Notes: a model not told the origin generated them from the letters alone. DNA of 64,000 bases from Nitrosophilus labii (GCF_014466985.1 NZ_AP022826.1:1674001-1738000), one strand, 5' to 3'; numbered from the stretch's first letter, positions 27,098 to 36,397 are shown. Made by a program: numbers and translations.

Positions 27098-27714
27098 TTT
27101 CGAACTCCGTAAAAATCTATATTGAAACTAAATTTTGGCAAAGAACCCTCCGTCTCGATTATAAGTTCTTTGATAGACATCAACATTTTATTACTCTCCA
27201 GCCCTCTAACAAAAGATATAATATTTAAAAATCTTCCTTTACCTTCCACACTGATTGCCTTTTTAACATAGAGTTTTCCTATAAACGGTTCCTCTTTATC
27301 CAATATTTTTATATCTTTTATTAAAATATTTTTATTTACGGATTCTTTTAGCAGACTGTTTAAAAATCTATTAAAATCTTTATCATTTACAAACAAAAAT
27401 CTTATTTTGTCAAATCTGCTTTTTAGCAAAAGAAGCTTCAGATTTAGCTCCTCTTTAAGATTTTCATTTTTAAATATCTCTTTTTTTTTCAAAAAAATTT
27501 TAGACTGCATTTTTTTTGGAGAATTCTTGGATATTTTTTGCTCTAAAGCAGCAAGCGTTTCTTGTTTTTGATTTATCTCTTCGATAATTGGCTCTATTAG
27601 GAAAAAGTATATTGTAAACAGAACTAAAAAAAGAATTATTAATAGTATAAAAACTCTTTTTCTAGGTTCTTGCTCTTTAATCTTTTCTTCCAAACTATAT
27701 ATAAATTCTATCAT
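27094..27714 (-). CDS. mshJ: MshJ/PilO-like bitopic membrane protein
   Basis: 206 residues. One transmembrane helix at about 21-41 (FILLIILFLVLFTIYFFLI), a coiled-coil stretch (about 45-95) and a ferredoxin-like periplasmic domain (about 100-205). This is the PilO/GspM/MshJ architecture that pairs with the PilN-like part of MshI to align the platform. It overlaps mshI and mshK by four bases each. Confidence 0.82.
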   Translation of the reverse strand: MIEFIYSLEEKIKEQEPRKRVFILLIILFLVLFTIYFFLIEPIIEEINQKQETLAALEQKISKNSPKKMQSKIFLKKKEIFKNENLKEELNLKLLLLKSRFDKIRFLFVNDKDFNRFLNSLLKESVNKNILIKDIKILDKEEPFIGKLYVKKAISVEGKGRFLNIISFVRGLESNKMLMSIKELIIETEGSLPKFSFNIDFYGVRK

Positions 27715-29183
27715 CTTTTAACCTTGACACTACTAGTATAGACTCCATCAGTATAACTAATCTGCGCTGTTTTAACCTCTGAATATCCTCTATTTAAAAG
27801 CTCTTTTATAAACTTTGCTATTCTATCGCGCTGATAATATTCAGAAATCAACATAATTTCCATCTCTTTCGGATTTTTTTGTTTTATATACTGAGTATTT
27901 AAACGATATTTTGCCAAGGCGTAAACTACATCGTTCATAAACTCTTCTCTTGCTACTTTTTGCCTCTCTATAAAGGGTATCATCTTCAAAGTAGTCTCAT
28001 AAACAAACATTTTGTGCTCTATATTCTCTATTTCTTTTTTAATTTTTTGGTTTTTATCTTTCAATCTTTTTAGTTCTTTTAAATATTTTGCAGATTCGCT
28101 TTTTAAACTTTTTAATCTCTTCTCCTTTTTAACAATACTCTCTTCTAACATTAAGTTGTTATAATAAAAATAACCGTAAATAGACAAGCCAAGCAGTGTA
28201 AAAAGAGCCAATACCGCTGTATATTTGAATATCATATATTCGTATATCGGCCTCTTTCTTTCCCAAAAAGAGAGATTGATTTTTTGAAGATTTTTAGTTT
28301 CATCAGCCGCTTGATATATATACTCGCAAAATAGATATATCTTTGTCTCTTCGCCTTCTTTATCGCAACATTTAACACTTTCTATCTCTAAATTTTCATA
28401 TCCGAAAGAAACAAAAAACTCTTTTAAACCCTCTATACTTTTTCCACCGAAATCGACAAATATCCTATCAATTCCTTCTAATGCAAAAATAGTTCGCTTA
28501 TGATTTATAGAATAGACTATCTTTTCTATATTTTTTAAAAAAATTTCTTGCAAGGCATCTATGATATGAGTCTCATCCAAAGAGTAGTTTTTCCTTTGAA
28601 GCCCTTTTAAACTCAGATACTCTTTAAGTTTTGCCGTTTCAATACCCACTCTTTTTGATATGGAAGATATAGAATCAATCAGTCTATATCCAATATACTC
28701 TCCTCTTTTATAGATAACGGCAAAAGCCTCATCTTCATCTAAATATATAAAAAGATCGTTTTTGTCTAGGTTAAGCCCTTTATTGTAAAGAGCCTGATAC
28801 GATAAAAATCTTGGAAAAACAAGATCAATAGCTTCTATTTTTTTATTGTATCTGTTAAACTCTGTTTCAAAATCATCTTTATTTAGGGCAAAAGCCTCTA
28901 TGATATACTCATCTCCCATATCATATTTTAAAAAGTCTATAACATACTCTTTATTTGCATCCAATCCAGCCTCTTCATACATCTTGATCTCTACTTGTAT
29001 GGAAAGTTCATCGTTTGATAGTTTTTTAGGTAGTTTAAAAGTTAGAGTATCCACATATTTAAGAGGAATAAGAGCACCGGTAAAAAACTTTTTAGTATCT
29101 TTAAAATTAGCGGATTTTATATCTTTACCGTCATATAATATAGCTTTTTCATTATATAAAAAAACAATTTTATTTCTTTCCAT
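27711..29183 (-). CDS. mshI: MshI: fused PilM-like (actin fold) and PilN-like protein
   Basis: 490 residues from the ATG at 29183, which has GAGG six bases upstream. An upstream TTG at 29195 overlapping the previous stop is the alternative. The N-terminal half (about 1-300) resembles the PilM/GspL cytoplasmic actin-like domain (IDLVFPRFLSYQAL, FALEGIDRIFVDFGG). A transmembrane helix at about 315-337 (YTAVLALFTLLGLSIYGYFYY) is followed by a Lys/Glu coiled coil and a PilN-like periplasmic domain. One protein thus covers both PilM and PilN roles, as GspL does. It links the cytoplasmic ring to the MshJ/MshK periplasmic parts. Confidence 0.82.
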   Translation of the reverse strand: MERNKIVFLYNEKAILYDGKDIKSANFKDTKKFFTGALIPLKYVDTLTFKLPKKLSNDELSIQVEIKMYEEAGLDANKEYVIDFLKYDMGDEYIIEAFALNKDDFETEFNRYNKKIEAIDLVFPRFLSYQALYNKGLNLDKNDLFIYLDEDEAFAVIYKRGEYIGYRLIDSISSISKRVGIETAKLKEYLSLKGLQRKNYSLDETHIIDALQEIFLKNIEKIVYSINHKRTIFALEGIDRIFVDFGGKSIEGLKEFFVSFGYENLEIESVKCCDKEGEETKIYLFCEYIYQAADETKNLQKINLSFWERKRPIYEYMIFKYTAVLALFTLLGLSIYGYFYYNNLMLEESIVKKEKRLKSLKSESAKYLKELKRLKDKNQKIKKEIENIEHKMFVYETTLKMIPFIERQKVAREEFMNDVVYALAKYRLNTQYIKQKNPKEMEIMLISEYYQRDRIAKFIKELLNRGYSEVKTAQISYTDGVYTSSVKVKR

Positions 29184-29191
29184 CACTATCC

Positions 29192-29659
29192 TCAATAAAT
29201 AATCTCTATATATCCGCTAAAAGGATAAACTTTTATAGTTGAGTTTTTATCTTTATAATTAAGTTTGATTATAACATTACTTTGTATTAAAGAATCTAAA
29301 GTCGTCATATTGTTATCGATTGAACCATCATGCAAACGCCCTATATTGTCAAAACACAATATATCAAGAGTGTAATTTAGTTTTGAGCGAAAAACGTAAT
29401 TTTTGCTTTTGGTTTTATCATCTATTTCACTCAATTTGTTAAAATCGATACAGCCTATGCTACTATTTACATCAGCTAAACTAGAAACTCTTTTATCGTA
29501 CCCTATAGCGCTATACCTGGCATTTTCTAGCTTCATAAAAACATAATTTGTATCATTTTTCAGATAGTCTGGCTTAATGCTATAAAAAGCTATTGAACTT
29601 AATATACCTATAATTATCAAAACTGTTATAAGTTCAACTAGTGTAAAAGCTTTTTTCAT
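29192..29659 (-). CDS. mshC: MSHA minor pseudopilin (MshC/GspH-like)
   Basis: 155 residues. The leader MKKA precedes FTLVELITVLIIIGILSSIAF, with Ala at -1 and Glu at +5. The remainder is a small beta domain. Two cysteines (IGCIDF and DILCFDN) may be paired. Its place between the PilX-like gene and mshI supports a minor pilin of the initiation complex. Overlaps of four bases on both sides. Confidence 0.8.
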   Translation of the reverse strand: MKKAFTLVELITVLIIIGILSSIAFYSIKPDYLKNDTNYVFMKLENARYSAIGYDKRVSSLADVNSSIGCIDFNKLSEIDDKTKSKNYVFRSKLNYTLDILCFDNIGRLHDGSIDNNMTTLDSLIQSNVIIKLNYKDKNSTIKVYPFSGYIEIIY

Positions 29660-30123
29660 GGCCTTTGTAACGTCCTTTTGGCAATTCTTACCGGAGAGAC
29701 AAAACCTTTTATTTTCGGATGTGATGAATTTGTCTCAACTACCGTTTCTATCAGTACATAGCCGTGAGACTCTTCTGTTAAAATAGGCACTACTCTATCG
29801 CAAGCCGACAGTTCAACACCATCGTTATCCTTACCGTTATAAAGATAATATTTTGTTATATTTACATCTGCTATGAATCTTCTATCGTTTGAATAAAATC
29901 TTAGATTTTTTATACAGCCTCTGTTTAAACTTCTGTCATCTCCCTCTATTTTCAAAATAGTAGCTTCAATGACGCTTTGCATAAATATTTCCGCTTGCTC
30001 TTTTATGTAGCTATCACTTATATGTTTTGCACTGATAGACGCATATTTAAGTGTTAAAACAGCCGCACCGCTTAAAAGCAGTACCATAAAAATAGCCATT
30101 AGTAGATTAAACGCTCTTCTCAA
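29656..30123 (-). CDS. mshP: MshP/PilX-like minor pilin
   Basis: 155 residues. The N-terminus MRRAFNLLMAIFMVLLLSGA has the hydrophobic helix but lacks the standard Glu+5 (mature FNLLM), as is common for PilX/GspK/MshP-like tip components. The periplasmic part includes paired cysteines (RGCIKNL ... LSACDRV). Its position next to MshO- and MshC-like genes supports the MshP assignment, which rests on order as much as on sequence. Confidence 0.7.
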   Translation of the reverse strand: MRRAFNLLMAIFMVLLLSGAAVLTLKYASISAKHISDSYIKEQAEIFMQSVIEATILKIEGDDRSLNRGCIKNLRFYSNDRRFIADVNITKYYLYNGKDNDGVELSACDRVVPILTEESHGYVLIETVVETNSSHPKIKGFVSPVRIAKRTLQRP

Positions 30124-31067
30124 AACACTACCTTCATTTTGGATATATGTATAGGAGTAGAACCCTTTACGCTTCTATTTATATCTAGACTAATTCTTAT
30201 TGTATAATCTATCTCGTCAAATCTAAATCTTGCCACATTTTTCATAAGAATCGTTACTCTACCTCCTGGATTTCCGTTAGAGTCGCCGCAAAATGTCTCG
30301 CCTCTCCATGGACGATAGTCATAAAAAAGAAGCAACGTATAATCATTGATATCGCTCCAGTTTACATCGTTACAGCTCCAGTCAATCTCTTTTAAATCCG
30401 CTCTTCTTGCTATTGCGTATGCGCTATCAACCAAAAAATATTTCTCATAAATAAATTTTGGCTGAACAGTATCTGTTATCTTAATATATCCGGTAGAGTT
30501 TATATCTATATCAAAACTATTTAAACTTTGATTTCCATGCCATCCAAAAGAGTTGTTAAAATCGTTAATATCGCTTCTTCCCCTATCAAAACTTCCCGCA
30601 AAAATCAGATTTACAATATTGTTAGCGTAAATATCATCGGAAATTACAAATTTTTTCTGAATCGTTGCAGCTATCGCATCGCCGTTACTGTTTGGAGAGT
30701 ATGTGGTGTTTGTATCTTTGTTTGACTTCTTCAAATCCAAAAAACCGCTGTAGCTTCCGTTTAACAAAGCCTCGTTTGCTATCCCTATCCACTCTAAAAC
30801 AGGTTTGATTGAAGTTAACTCCCCTATATACTCAAACTCTCCCGTTTGAGGGTCATAGCCAATCACGGTTGAAGGGACCCTGTTTGATAGATATTCGCTG
30901 ATCTGATTTACGGCTATTTGAGATTGTAAAGATAGTCTTGTAATCTCTTTTGCTTTATAACTCCTTATCAAAATCGTCTGCAGCGCTTTAAAGGTAGCGA
31001 CACTTAAAATCGTAACAATAACTACGACAAATATCAGCTCAATAAGCGTAAATCCTCTCTTATTCAT
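30120..31067 (-). CDS. mshO: MshO-like minor pilin
   Basis: 315 residues, the largest of the minor pilins. Leader MNKRG followed by FTLIELIFVVVIVTILSVATF, with Gly at -1 and Glu at +5. The large globular domain has cysteines in DWSCNDVNW and ETFCGDSNGN. Size and position fit MshO/PilW (GspJ-like). Overlaps the previous gene by eight bases and the next by four. Confidence 0.78.
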   Translation of the reverse strand: MNKRGFTLIELIFVVVIVTILSVATFKALQTILIRSYKAKEITRLSLQSQIAVNQISEYLSNRVPSTVIGYDPQTGEFEYIGELTSIKPVLEWIGIANEALLNGSYSGFLDLKKSNKDTNTTYSPNSNGDAIAATIQKKFVISDDIYANNIVNLIFAGSFDRGRSDINDFNNSFGWHGNQSLNSFDIDINSTGYIKITDTVQPKFIYEKYFLVDSAYAIARRADLKEIDWSCNDVNWSDINDYTLLLFYDYRPWRGETFCGDSNGNPGGRVTILMKNVARFRFDEIDYTIRISLDINRSVKGSTPIHISKMKVVF

Positions 31068-31689
31068 ACCAAGAAAGCCTGTTTATATGAGTTTGACCAA
31101 TATTAAAAGAGTGAAAAACAAATCTAGCTATATTTTTTCTAAGCAGCTCCGTTTTTTTCGTACTATTTACATCGATAACTATATATTTTGTGTTTGTGGA
31201 GTTAGGAGTTATAAAGTTTTCATCTTTAAATACCTCATCATTTAGACTTAAATCCTCTACGAAATCAACCTTAACACTAAGTTTATAACTTCTGCTACTG
31301 TTATAATTGTTTGCATTGACAGTTGTAAAATCATCCAAGTCATCATAAGGAGGCTCGCCACTATCGGCTCCCAACGTCGAAGCCTTCACTTTGTGCTCAC
31401 AATTTCTAGAACCTAAAAAACCTCCTACTCTGTATCCGTTATTGTTACATTCATAAGCAGCATTGCCGTTATTAACAAGCAAAATATCGTCATATTCGCT
31501 ATTTTTTTCATCCCAAGCGGTAGCTTTGATAAGTCCCAAAAGAGCTACTGCACTAAACATAGCCTCTTCTCTTATACTTTGGGTAGAGGCTTTAGTGCTA
31601 AGCTGTAAAATTTTTGGCAAAACTGTAAATGCAATAGCGATTATCACCATAGAAAATATAAGCTCTATCAGCGTAAAACCTTTTCTCAT
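31060..31689 (-). CDS. mshD: MshD-like minor pilin
   Basis: 209 residues. Leader MRKG followed by FTLIELIFSMVIIAIAFTVLPKIL, with Gly at -1 and Glu at +5, the GspI/PilV/MshD style. The globular domain has cysteines in AAYECNNNGY and SRNCEHK. Overlaps mshQ upstream by four bases. Identity as MshD is inferred from operon order. Confidence 0.75.
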   Translation of the reverse strand: MRKGFTLIELIFSMVIIAIAFTVLPKILQLSTKASTQSIREEAMFSAVALLGLIKATAWDEKNSEYDDILLVNNGNAAYECNNNGYRVGGFLGSRNCEHKVKASTLGADSGEPPYDDLDDFTTVNANNYNSSRSYKLSVKVDFVEDLSLNDEVFKDENFITPNSTNTKYIVIDVNSTKKTELLRKNIARFVFHSFNIGQTHINRLSWYE

Positions 31690-34367
31690 CTAAAGAGCCT
31701 TATACCTCTTTTGTTATCGCTTATATTAATATCTTCTATATCAACCCCTTTAAAAGCGCCTCCGCTTTCTACTGCATTTCCCTGAGTCTGAGTTTTATAC
31801 TCGTACTTTATACAAGGATGAGAGAGACAACTACTTCCAGAAGTATAGTTATAATCTTCTCCAAACCCTTTTGGCAAATACCAAAGCCAAGAAGAGATAT
31901 TTAGATGTATATAAAAAACTCCCTCTAGCGCGTTACTGTTTGAAATGTTTATATTAAAAGTTCCGTTATTGTCCAATGAAGAGGATGTATTGATATTAAC
32001 GTCTGTATTAAGGATAGTAGTATCTGTTACGTTAGTCTCAACTATATTTCCGTAAGAGATATTTGAATGGTAGCTATTTTGATACCAGTTTACCAAAGTT
32101 TCGTTAAAATCTTTTACAAACTCGTTTTTTATACTGCTAAAAACTAAAATTTTTGCGGTAGTGTTGTCATCTGTTTTGTTTGTTGATATATCTTTTGGCC
32201 AAACTCTAGCAAAATAAAAAGTGGCATTCATATCATCTTTCACCTTGGCACCATTTAATCTCTTTGCTACGTTTGTTATGATATTAACTTCTTTCAACTT
32301 GACAAATATCGGATCTATCGGGTTATCAAAACTTCTGTTTACATCAAATGCGTATCTATTTTTAGCTTTACCGTTTCTAAAAAGAGTTACATCAAACCTC
32401 ATAGTTTTATTGATATCCTCCAAAGAGCTGTTAGCGTCATTCGTTGTACCTAGATATACGGCCGTTATATCTATATTGCCGCTGCTGTTTACATCGTAAA
32501 AAAACTTTATCTCAACATCTTCTCCATAACAGCTGCTATTAAAGTCGTTAAGCAGAGTTCCGTTTTTTGAAAAAACGCTCAACACAGCTTCTAAAGTTAC
32601 GTTCATATCTTTTAAATCCGAATTTTTAATCATATAGAGCCAATTCTGGCCGGTAGATACGGTAAAGTTAAGATCGGTGATATTGGCTTCGTAGGGTTTT
32701 ACGTTGATAGTTGTAGTATTTGACGCTATTAATCTTTCGCTATCGTTTGTATCGTCAAAGTCGATTCTAGCAAACTCGCTACCGTTTATCTCTTTTACAG
32801 TAACATTAATATCGCCAATCTCATCATAGTTTGCTGTAATATTTTTTGCCTCTCCGCTAGTAAAACTAAAAGAAGCAAGCGTTAACGTTCCGTTTTCACA
32901 TCCTACTTTAGTCTCGTTTGCATTCACCGTAAATGAGCCTTTTAGGGTTTCGTTGTAGTCGGTTGCATTTGTATCCGAGCCAAAAACTTTAGCGGCAAAT
33001 GAGAGATTAAAATCTTCCCCCGCATAAATCTGGTTTGATGGCGGATATATAATAAATCTATCGGGTCTTACGGCAAAATTATCGGTTGATAAAGTTCTAT
33101 TGTCTTCAACACTCAAAGGACAGCTATCGTCAATATCCCTTTTCCACGCTATCAAAACTCTAACTTTTTTCAAAGCGTTTGAGAGGACTATACTGCTATA
33201 GGTAGATAGGTTTTGATCGCTAAAAAGCAGTTTTTGCCAAGGAGTAAAGCTTCTGTTTAAATCATCTACTATCTGTACACATACAGTTCCGTTAAACTCT
33301 TGATAGTTTGTTCCCATCTCATCCAAAGAAGCTATTGTTAGACTAAAATCTTTAGAGATTATTTTAGTAGAGATGTTTCGATCGTTTATATCTCTAAAAG
33401 TATCCCAAGCGTCAAATTTATAGTTAACGTTGTTGCCGTTATCTGGCAAACATCGGGGAATGATAATCAACTCGTCCCAAGAGATATCGTCATATCCTCC
33501 GCCGCCTGTAAATGTGCCGGATACAATTTCTACTTTGCCGTTACTTATAGGAGAGAGATTTCCGTAATATGTCAAGTTTAAATCGTAAACACTGTCGTCG
33601 CTTGCGTTTAAATCAAAACTCTTAATCAAAGAGTTGTCTATATAAAAGTTTAGTTTGTTTATACCGTTTTCGTGAATATCTCTAATCCTAGATATAAAAA
33701 AAGTTATCCGATCCGCGCTGCAAGAGGTGTTAAAATCGTAAGATACCGAAGTATCTTCAAAATCGTCGGGATAATAAAAAGGTTTATCGTTATCGTTTGT
33801 TAAATCATCATAGTTGTCGTTACTTTCATAACAACCAAACCCATAACATATATAATCCGGAGTATCACCAATATGCCTTCTTTGTATAAAATTTATAGCC
33901 GAACTTCCCCGATCGCTAACAAGTCTAATGGCGCTAAAATGAAAATCATCGATATCGTCGATATTTCTAGAGCTACAATCACGTTCTCTACCGTTACGAT
34001 AACAGCTTCCCCTAACCGCAATGGCATGCATTCCTGCGGTTAAATATAGATCAACATCCACAAAAGTCTCTCCATCGTTACCCGTCGCTACTAAATTACC
34101 GTCTATATATACTCTAAGATTGCTATCAGTTTCAAAACCGTACGGAGCTACCAACTCAATTTTAGTTATATTTACGTCTTCAGTTACATAAAAACGACTT
34201 GGATTATTCAGATAGTAGTCATAAGTACTCTCGTCATACCTAGTTAACGGATCTTCAGGCGTATACATGGTATTTTTGTTATCTCCTGGATGTAGATACC
34301 CCTCTAAAATAATATCCGCTCTTAAAAAAAGCGTAAAAAAAAACGCAAGAAGGAGTATAAATCTCAT
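31686..34367 (-). CDS. mshQ: MshQ-like large tip/adhesin protein
   Basis: 893 residues, strongly enriched in Asn and Asp. Signal peptide of about 17 residues (MRFILLLAFFFTLFLRA). The N-terminal part is beta-rich and PA14-like (LRVYIDGNLVATGNDGETF). The second half contains the DUF6701-type block FAVRPDRFIIYPPSNQIYAGEDFNLSF seen here in pieces around residue 445-470, characteristic of MshQ proteins. Several Ig-like strands follow. It would sit at the pilus tip or surface and could be an adhesin. Its ATG overlaps the rsmE stop (ATGA), so the pilus operon is coupled to rsmE. Confidence 0.8.
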   Translation of the reverse strand: MRFILLLAFFFTLFLRADIILEGYLHPGDNKNTMYTPEDPLTRYDESTYDYYLNNPSRFYVTEDVNITKIELVAPYGFETDSNLRVYIDGNLVATGNDGETFVDVDLYLTAGMHAIAVRGSCYRNGRERDCSSRNIDDIDDFHFSAIRLVSDRGSSAINFIQRRHIGDTPDYICYGFGCYESNDNYDDLTNDNDKPFYYPDDFEDTSVSYDFNTSCSADRITFFISRIRDIHENGINKLNFYIDNSLIKSFDLNASDDSVYDLNLTYYGNLSPISNGKVEIVSGTFTGGGGYDDISWDELIIIPRCLPDNGNNVNYKFDAWDTFRDINDRNISTKIISKDFSLTIASLDEMGTNYQEFNGTVCVQIVDDLNRSFTPWQKLLFSDQNLSTYSSIVLSNALKKVRVLIAWKRDIDDSCPLSVEDNRTLSTDNFAVRPDRFIIYPPSNQIYAGEDFNLSFAAKVFGSDTNATDYNETLKGSFTVNANETKVGCENGTLTLASFSFTSGEAKNITANYDEIGDINVTVKEINGSEFARIDFDDTNDSERLIASNTTTINVKPYEANITDLNFTVSTGQNWLYMIKNSDLKDMNVTLEAVLSVFSKNGTLLNDFNSSCYGEDVEIKFFYDVNSSGNIDITAVYLGTTNDANSSLEDINKTMRFDVTLFRNGKAKNRYAFDVNRSFDNPIDPIFVKLKEVNIITNVAKRLNGAKVKDDMNATFYFARVWPKDISTNKTDDNTTAKILVFSSIKNEFVKDFNETLVNWYQNSYHSNISYGNIVETNVTDTTILNTDVNINTSSSLDNNGTFNINISNSNALEGVFYIHLNISSWLWYLPKGFGEDYNYTSGSSCLSHPCIKYEYKTQTQGNAVESGGAFKGVDIEDINISDNKRGIRLFR

Positions 34368-35032
34368 AATAAAACCTTCATAGAGAGCGCCAAAGCCGCA
34401 GTTTCACTTCTTAAAACCGTTTCTGTATCCAAGCCTAAAACTTTTAAATCTCTAAATAGTTCTCTCTCTTTCTCGCTAAAACCGCCTTCTGGACCTACAA
34501 CAATATTTTCTATATTATCGGTATTTTTAACTTTATTTTCACTAAAATCCAAAACTACTATGTTATTGGTTTCTTTTATAATTTTAGAAAGATTTTTAGC
34601 AAAAGAGATCTCCATTAAAGAGCTTCTTCCACACTGCTGACAAGAGTTGATCAAAATCTTTTGAAGTTTTTCCGGTTTTATTTTAAAATTTCTCTGACTT
34701 CTGTCGCAATATACAAAAGTTATCTTGCCTATTCCTATTTCGTTTAACATCGGTAAAGTTTTCTCCACAGTTTTTGGATCAACAACGCACCAGATAAGAT
34801 GAAAAGATTTTTTAGGCACAATCTCTTTTTTTTCTCTATGAACAAGCGTTAACAAAGCTCTTTTACGGCTTACTTCGGTTATATCATAAAAGTATAAAAA
34901 GCCGTCTTTTAGATTTCTAAACACTACTCTTTCATTTTTTTTATGACGTCTAACTTTAAATAGATAGTTATATACTTCACCCTCTATCTCTAAAATCTCT
35001 TCACCACTTTTAGGATGGTAAACAAACTGCAT
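34364..35032 (-). CDS. rsmE: 16S rRNA (uracil1498-N3)-methyltransferase
   Basis: 222 residues. SPOUT-fold methyltransferase that makes m3U1498 in 16S rRNA. N-terminal PUA-like domain (about 1-65) with NYLFKVRRHKKNE. The catalytic domain has KTVEKTLPMLNEIGI, CQQCGRSSL, VVGPEGGFSEKE and LRSETAALALSMK. It starts one base into the hepT stop (TAATG) and ends inside the mshQ start, an unusual position for a housekeeping gene between a toxin-antitoxin pair and a pilus operon. Confidence 0.94.
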   Translation of the reverse strand: MQFVYHPKSGEEILEIEGEVYNYLFKVRRHKKNERVVFRNLKDGFLYFYDITEVSRKRALLTLVHREKKEIVPKKSFHLIWCVVDPKTVEKTLPMLNEIGIGKITFVYCDRSQRNFKIKPEKLQKILINSCQQCGRSSLMEISFAKNLSKIIKETNNIVVLDFSENKVKNTDNIENIVVGPEGGFSEKERELFRDLKVLGLDTETVLRSETAALALSMKVLL

Positions 35033-35421
35033 TACAACTCTTTTACCGATTTTATAAAAATTTTAAAATCATCTAACCTATCTAAATACCCTATCAAAGC
35101 CTCTTTTTTAATCTCTTCATAATCGTGTATTAAGATATTTCTAAACCCCACCATTTTTATAAAATCATTAGCAATATCTTTTTGTAAAATATTAGCTTTT
35201 ACAAGTCCTTCAATGCATTCTCTATAACTTTTTGGTTTTACAAGATTATATTTTGCAACAAGTTTACAAGCAATATCTATTACGATTTGAATAGATTCAA
35301 AAAATCCATACCTAATCTCCCACTCTTTTTTCTTATCAAATTCGCCTTTTTTTATATCCTCTTTTATTTCCTTTAAAACAGATATATTATCTTCTAATCT
35401 TTGTAACTTTTGCAATATCAT
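35032..35421 (-). CDS. hepT: HepT-like HEPN-domain ribonuclease toxin
   Basis: 129 residues. All-helical HEPN protein with the catalytic/modification motif R-X4-H-X-Y as Arg94-NILI-His99-Asp-Tyr101. In characterised HepT/MntA pairs, MntA adenylylates the tyrosine of this motif and silences the RNase. The gene overlaps the mntA end by 35 bases, with its own AAAGGA ribosome site inside mntA. Toxicity here is inferred from the family. Confidence 0.85.
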   Translation of the reverse strand: MILQKLQRLEDNISVLKEIKEDIKKGEFDKKKEWEIRYGFFESIQIVIDIACKLVAKYNLVKPKSYRECIEGLVKANILQKDIANDFIKMVGFRNILIHDYEEIKKEALIGYLDRLDDFKIFIKSVKEL

Positions 35422-35833
35422 CTTTTTCTATCCTTTCTTTGAAGGCTTTATCTATCATCTTATATAAAGGCTTTCTATCAAAATAATAAAGATAACTTTT
35501 CGATTTAAAATCAATATACAACTCTTCATCGGCTATTTTTATGGGAATATGATTAATAGCTATCTCGTAAGATAACAGAGAATCTTTTTTAAAAAGATCT
35601 TTTAAATTAACAATATCAACCTTTTTCCCTAAAATCTCTTCCAACTCCAAATTTAAATCTATCTTATTCTCTATTTCATCTTTTTCAATCCAAACAGCAA
35701 TATCAACATCACTAAATGAGTGAAAATCTCCTTTTGCGAAAGAGCCAAAAAGTAGCACCAATTTATAATCTTTATCTAAAAAATATTTCTTTAGAATCTC
35801 TATTATCTCTCTATATACTCTATTTTCAATCAT
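35387..35833 (-). CDS. mntA: MntA-like nucleotidyltransferase antitoxin
   Basis: 148 residues. Minimal nucleotidyltransferase with the exact motif G-S-X10-D-X-D (Gly30-Ser31 ... Asp42-Val-Asp44), in LLFGSFAKGDFHSFSDVDIA. It is expected to transfer AMP to the HepT toxin encoded immediately downstream. The Lys-rich C-terminal tail is longer than in minimal members. The start overlaps the stop of the upstream membrane-protein gene (ATGA). Confidence 0.85.
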   Translation of the reverse strand: MIENRVYREIIEILKKYFLDKDYKLVLLFGSFAKGDFHSFSDVDIAVWIEKDEIENKIDLNLELEEILGKKVDIVNLKDLFKKDSLLSYEIAINHIPIKIADEELYIDFKSKSYLYYFDRKPLYKMIDKAFKERIEKDDIAKVTKIRR

Positions 35834-36240
35834 AAAATCCTCGCCAATATATAGATTACAACTCCAGCTACTGCTTCACTTAGATAAATCTTTGAGGCAT
35901 ACTTTTTAAACTCCTCTTGCAACTCTTTTTCTATCGATTTTATTGGCCTGATTTTTTTATAAAGAATTATCTGATAAACAAAGATACCTATCGCTAAAAA
36001 TATCATCAAAAATATCTCTAGATTCCATAAGGTAAACTGAGTAACCGCCATTACGACTACGCCGGTAAAAGCTGTCATACCGAAAATGATGTTTTGTATC
36101 AAAAGCAGATTTCTGAATTTTTTAGAAAATTTTATAAAACTTTTTTCATTTTTGATAAGAAAATAAGCTAATTGTGATAAAATCAAAAAAACGGCAACCG
36201 CCATATGGATATAAATAGACATTTTAACCAACTGTTCCAA
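35830..36240 (-). CDS. Small four-helix membrane protein of unknown function
   Basis: 136 residues, with four predicted transmembrane helices: about 6-27, 46-68, 73-95 and 117-135. A His in the first helix (YIHMAVAV) is reminiscent of heme- or copper-binding CopD-like membrane proteins, but no full motif supports that. From memory, C. jejuni has a small integral membrane protein near this place (Cj0157c). It is the first gene of the minus-strand run that leads through mntA, hepT and rsmE to the pilus operon. Confidence 0.7.
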   Translation of the reverse strand: MEQLVKMSIYIHMAVAVFLILSQLAYFLIKNEKSFIKFSKKFRNLLLIQNIIFGMTAFTGVVVMAVTQFTLWNLEIFLMIFLAIGIFVYQIILYKKIRPIKSIEKELQEEFKKYASKIYLSEAVAGVVIYILARIL

Positions 36241-36254
36241 GAAAACTCCTTTTT

Positions 36255-36366
36255 TTAGGATGAAGGCAGAGGGGAGAAGGAAGAAAGAAGAAGGGTGAAG
36301 AAGGATAAATTGTTCTTCTTCTCTTTACTCTTCTTCCTTCACCCTTCTCCCTTCAACCTTCAACCT
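36255..36366. repeat. Intergenic inverted repeat, purine/pyrimidine arms (GAAGGGTGAAG type)
   Basis: Left arm about 36260-36305 is nearly all purine (GAAGGCAGAGGGGAGAAGGA and following). The right arm about 36312-36365 is the pyrimidine complement. GAAGGGTGAAG (36290-36300) and CTTCACCCTTC (36337-36347) pair perfectly over 11 bases. The arrangement is like the GAGTGGTT spacers but with a different word. It lies between two divergent genes, so it contains the moeA promoter region. Confidence 0.75.
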
Positions 36367-36397
36367 TATTTTATAAAATTATATCAAAAGGAAGTTG

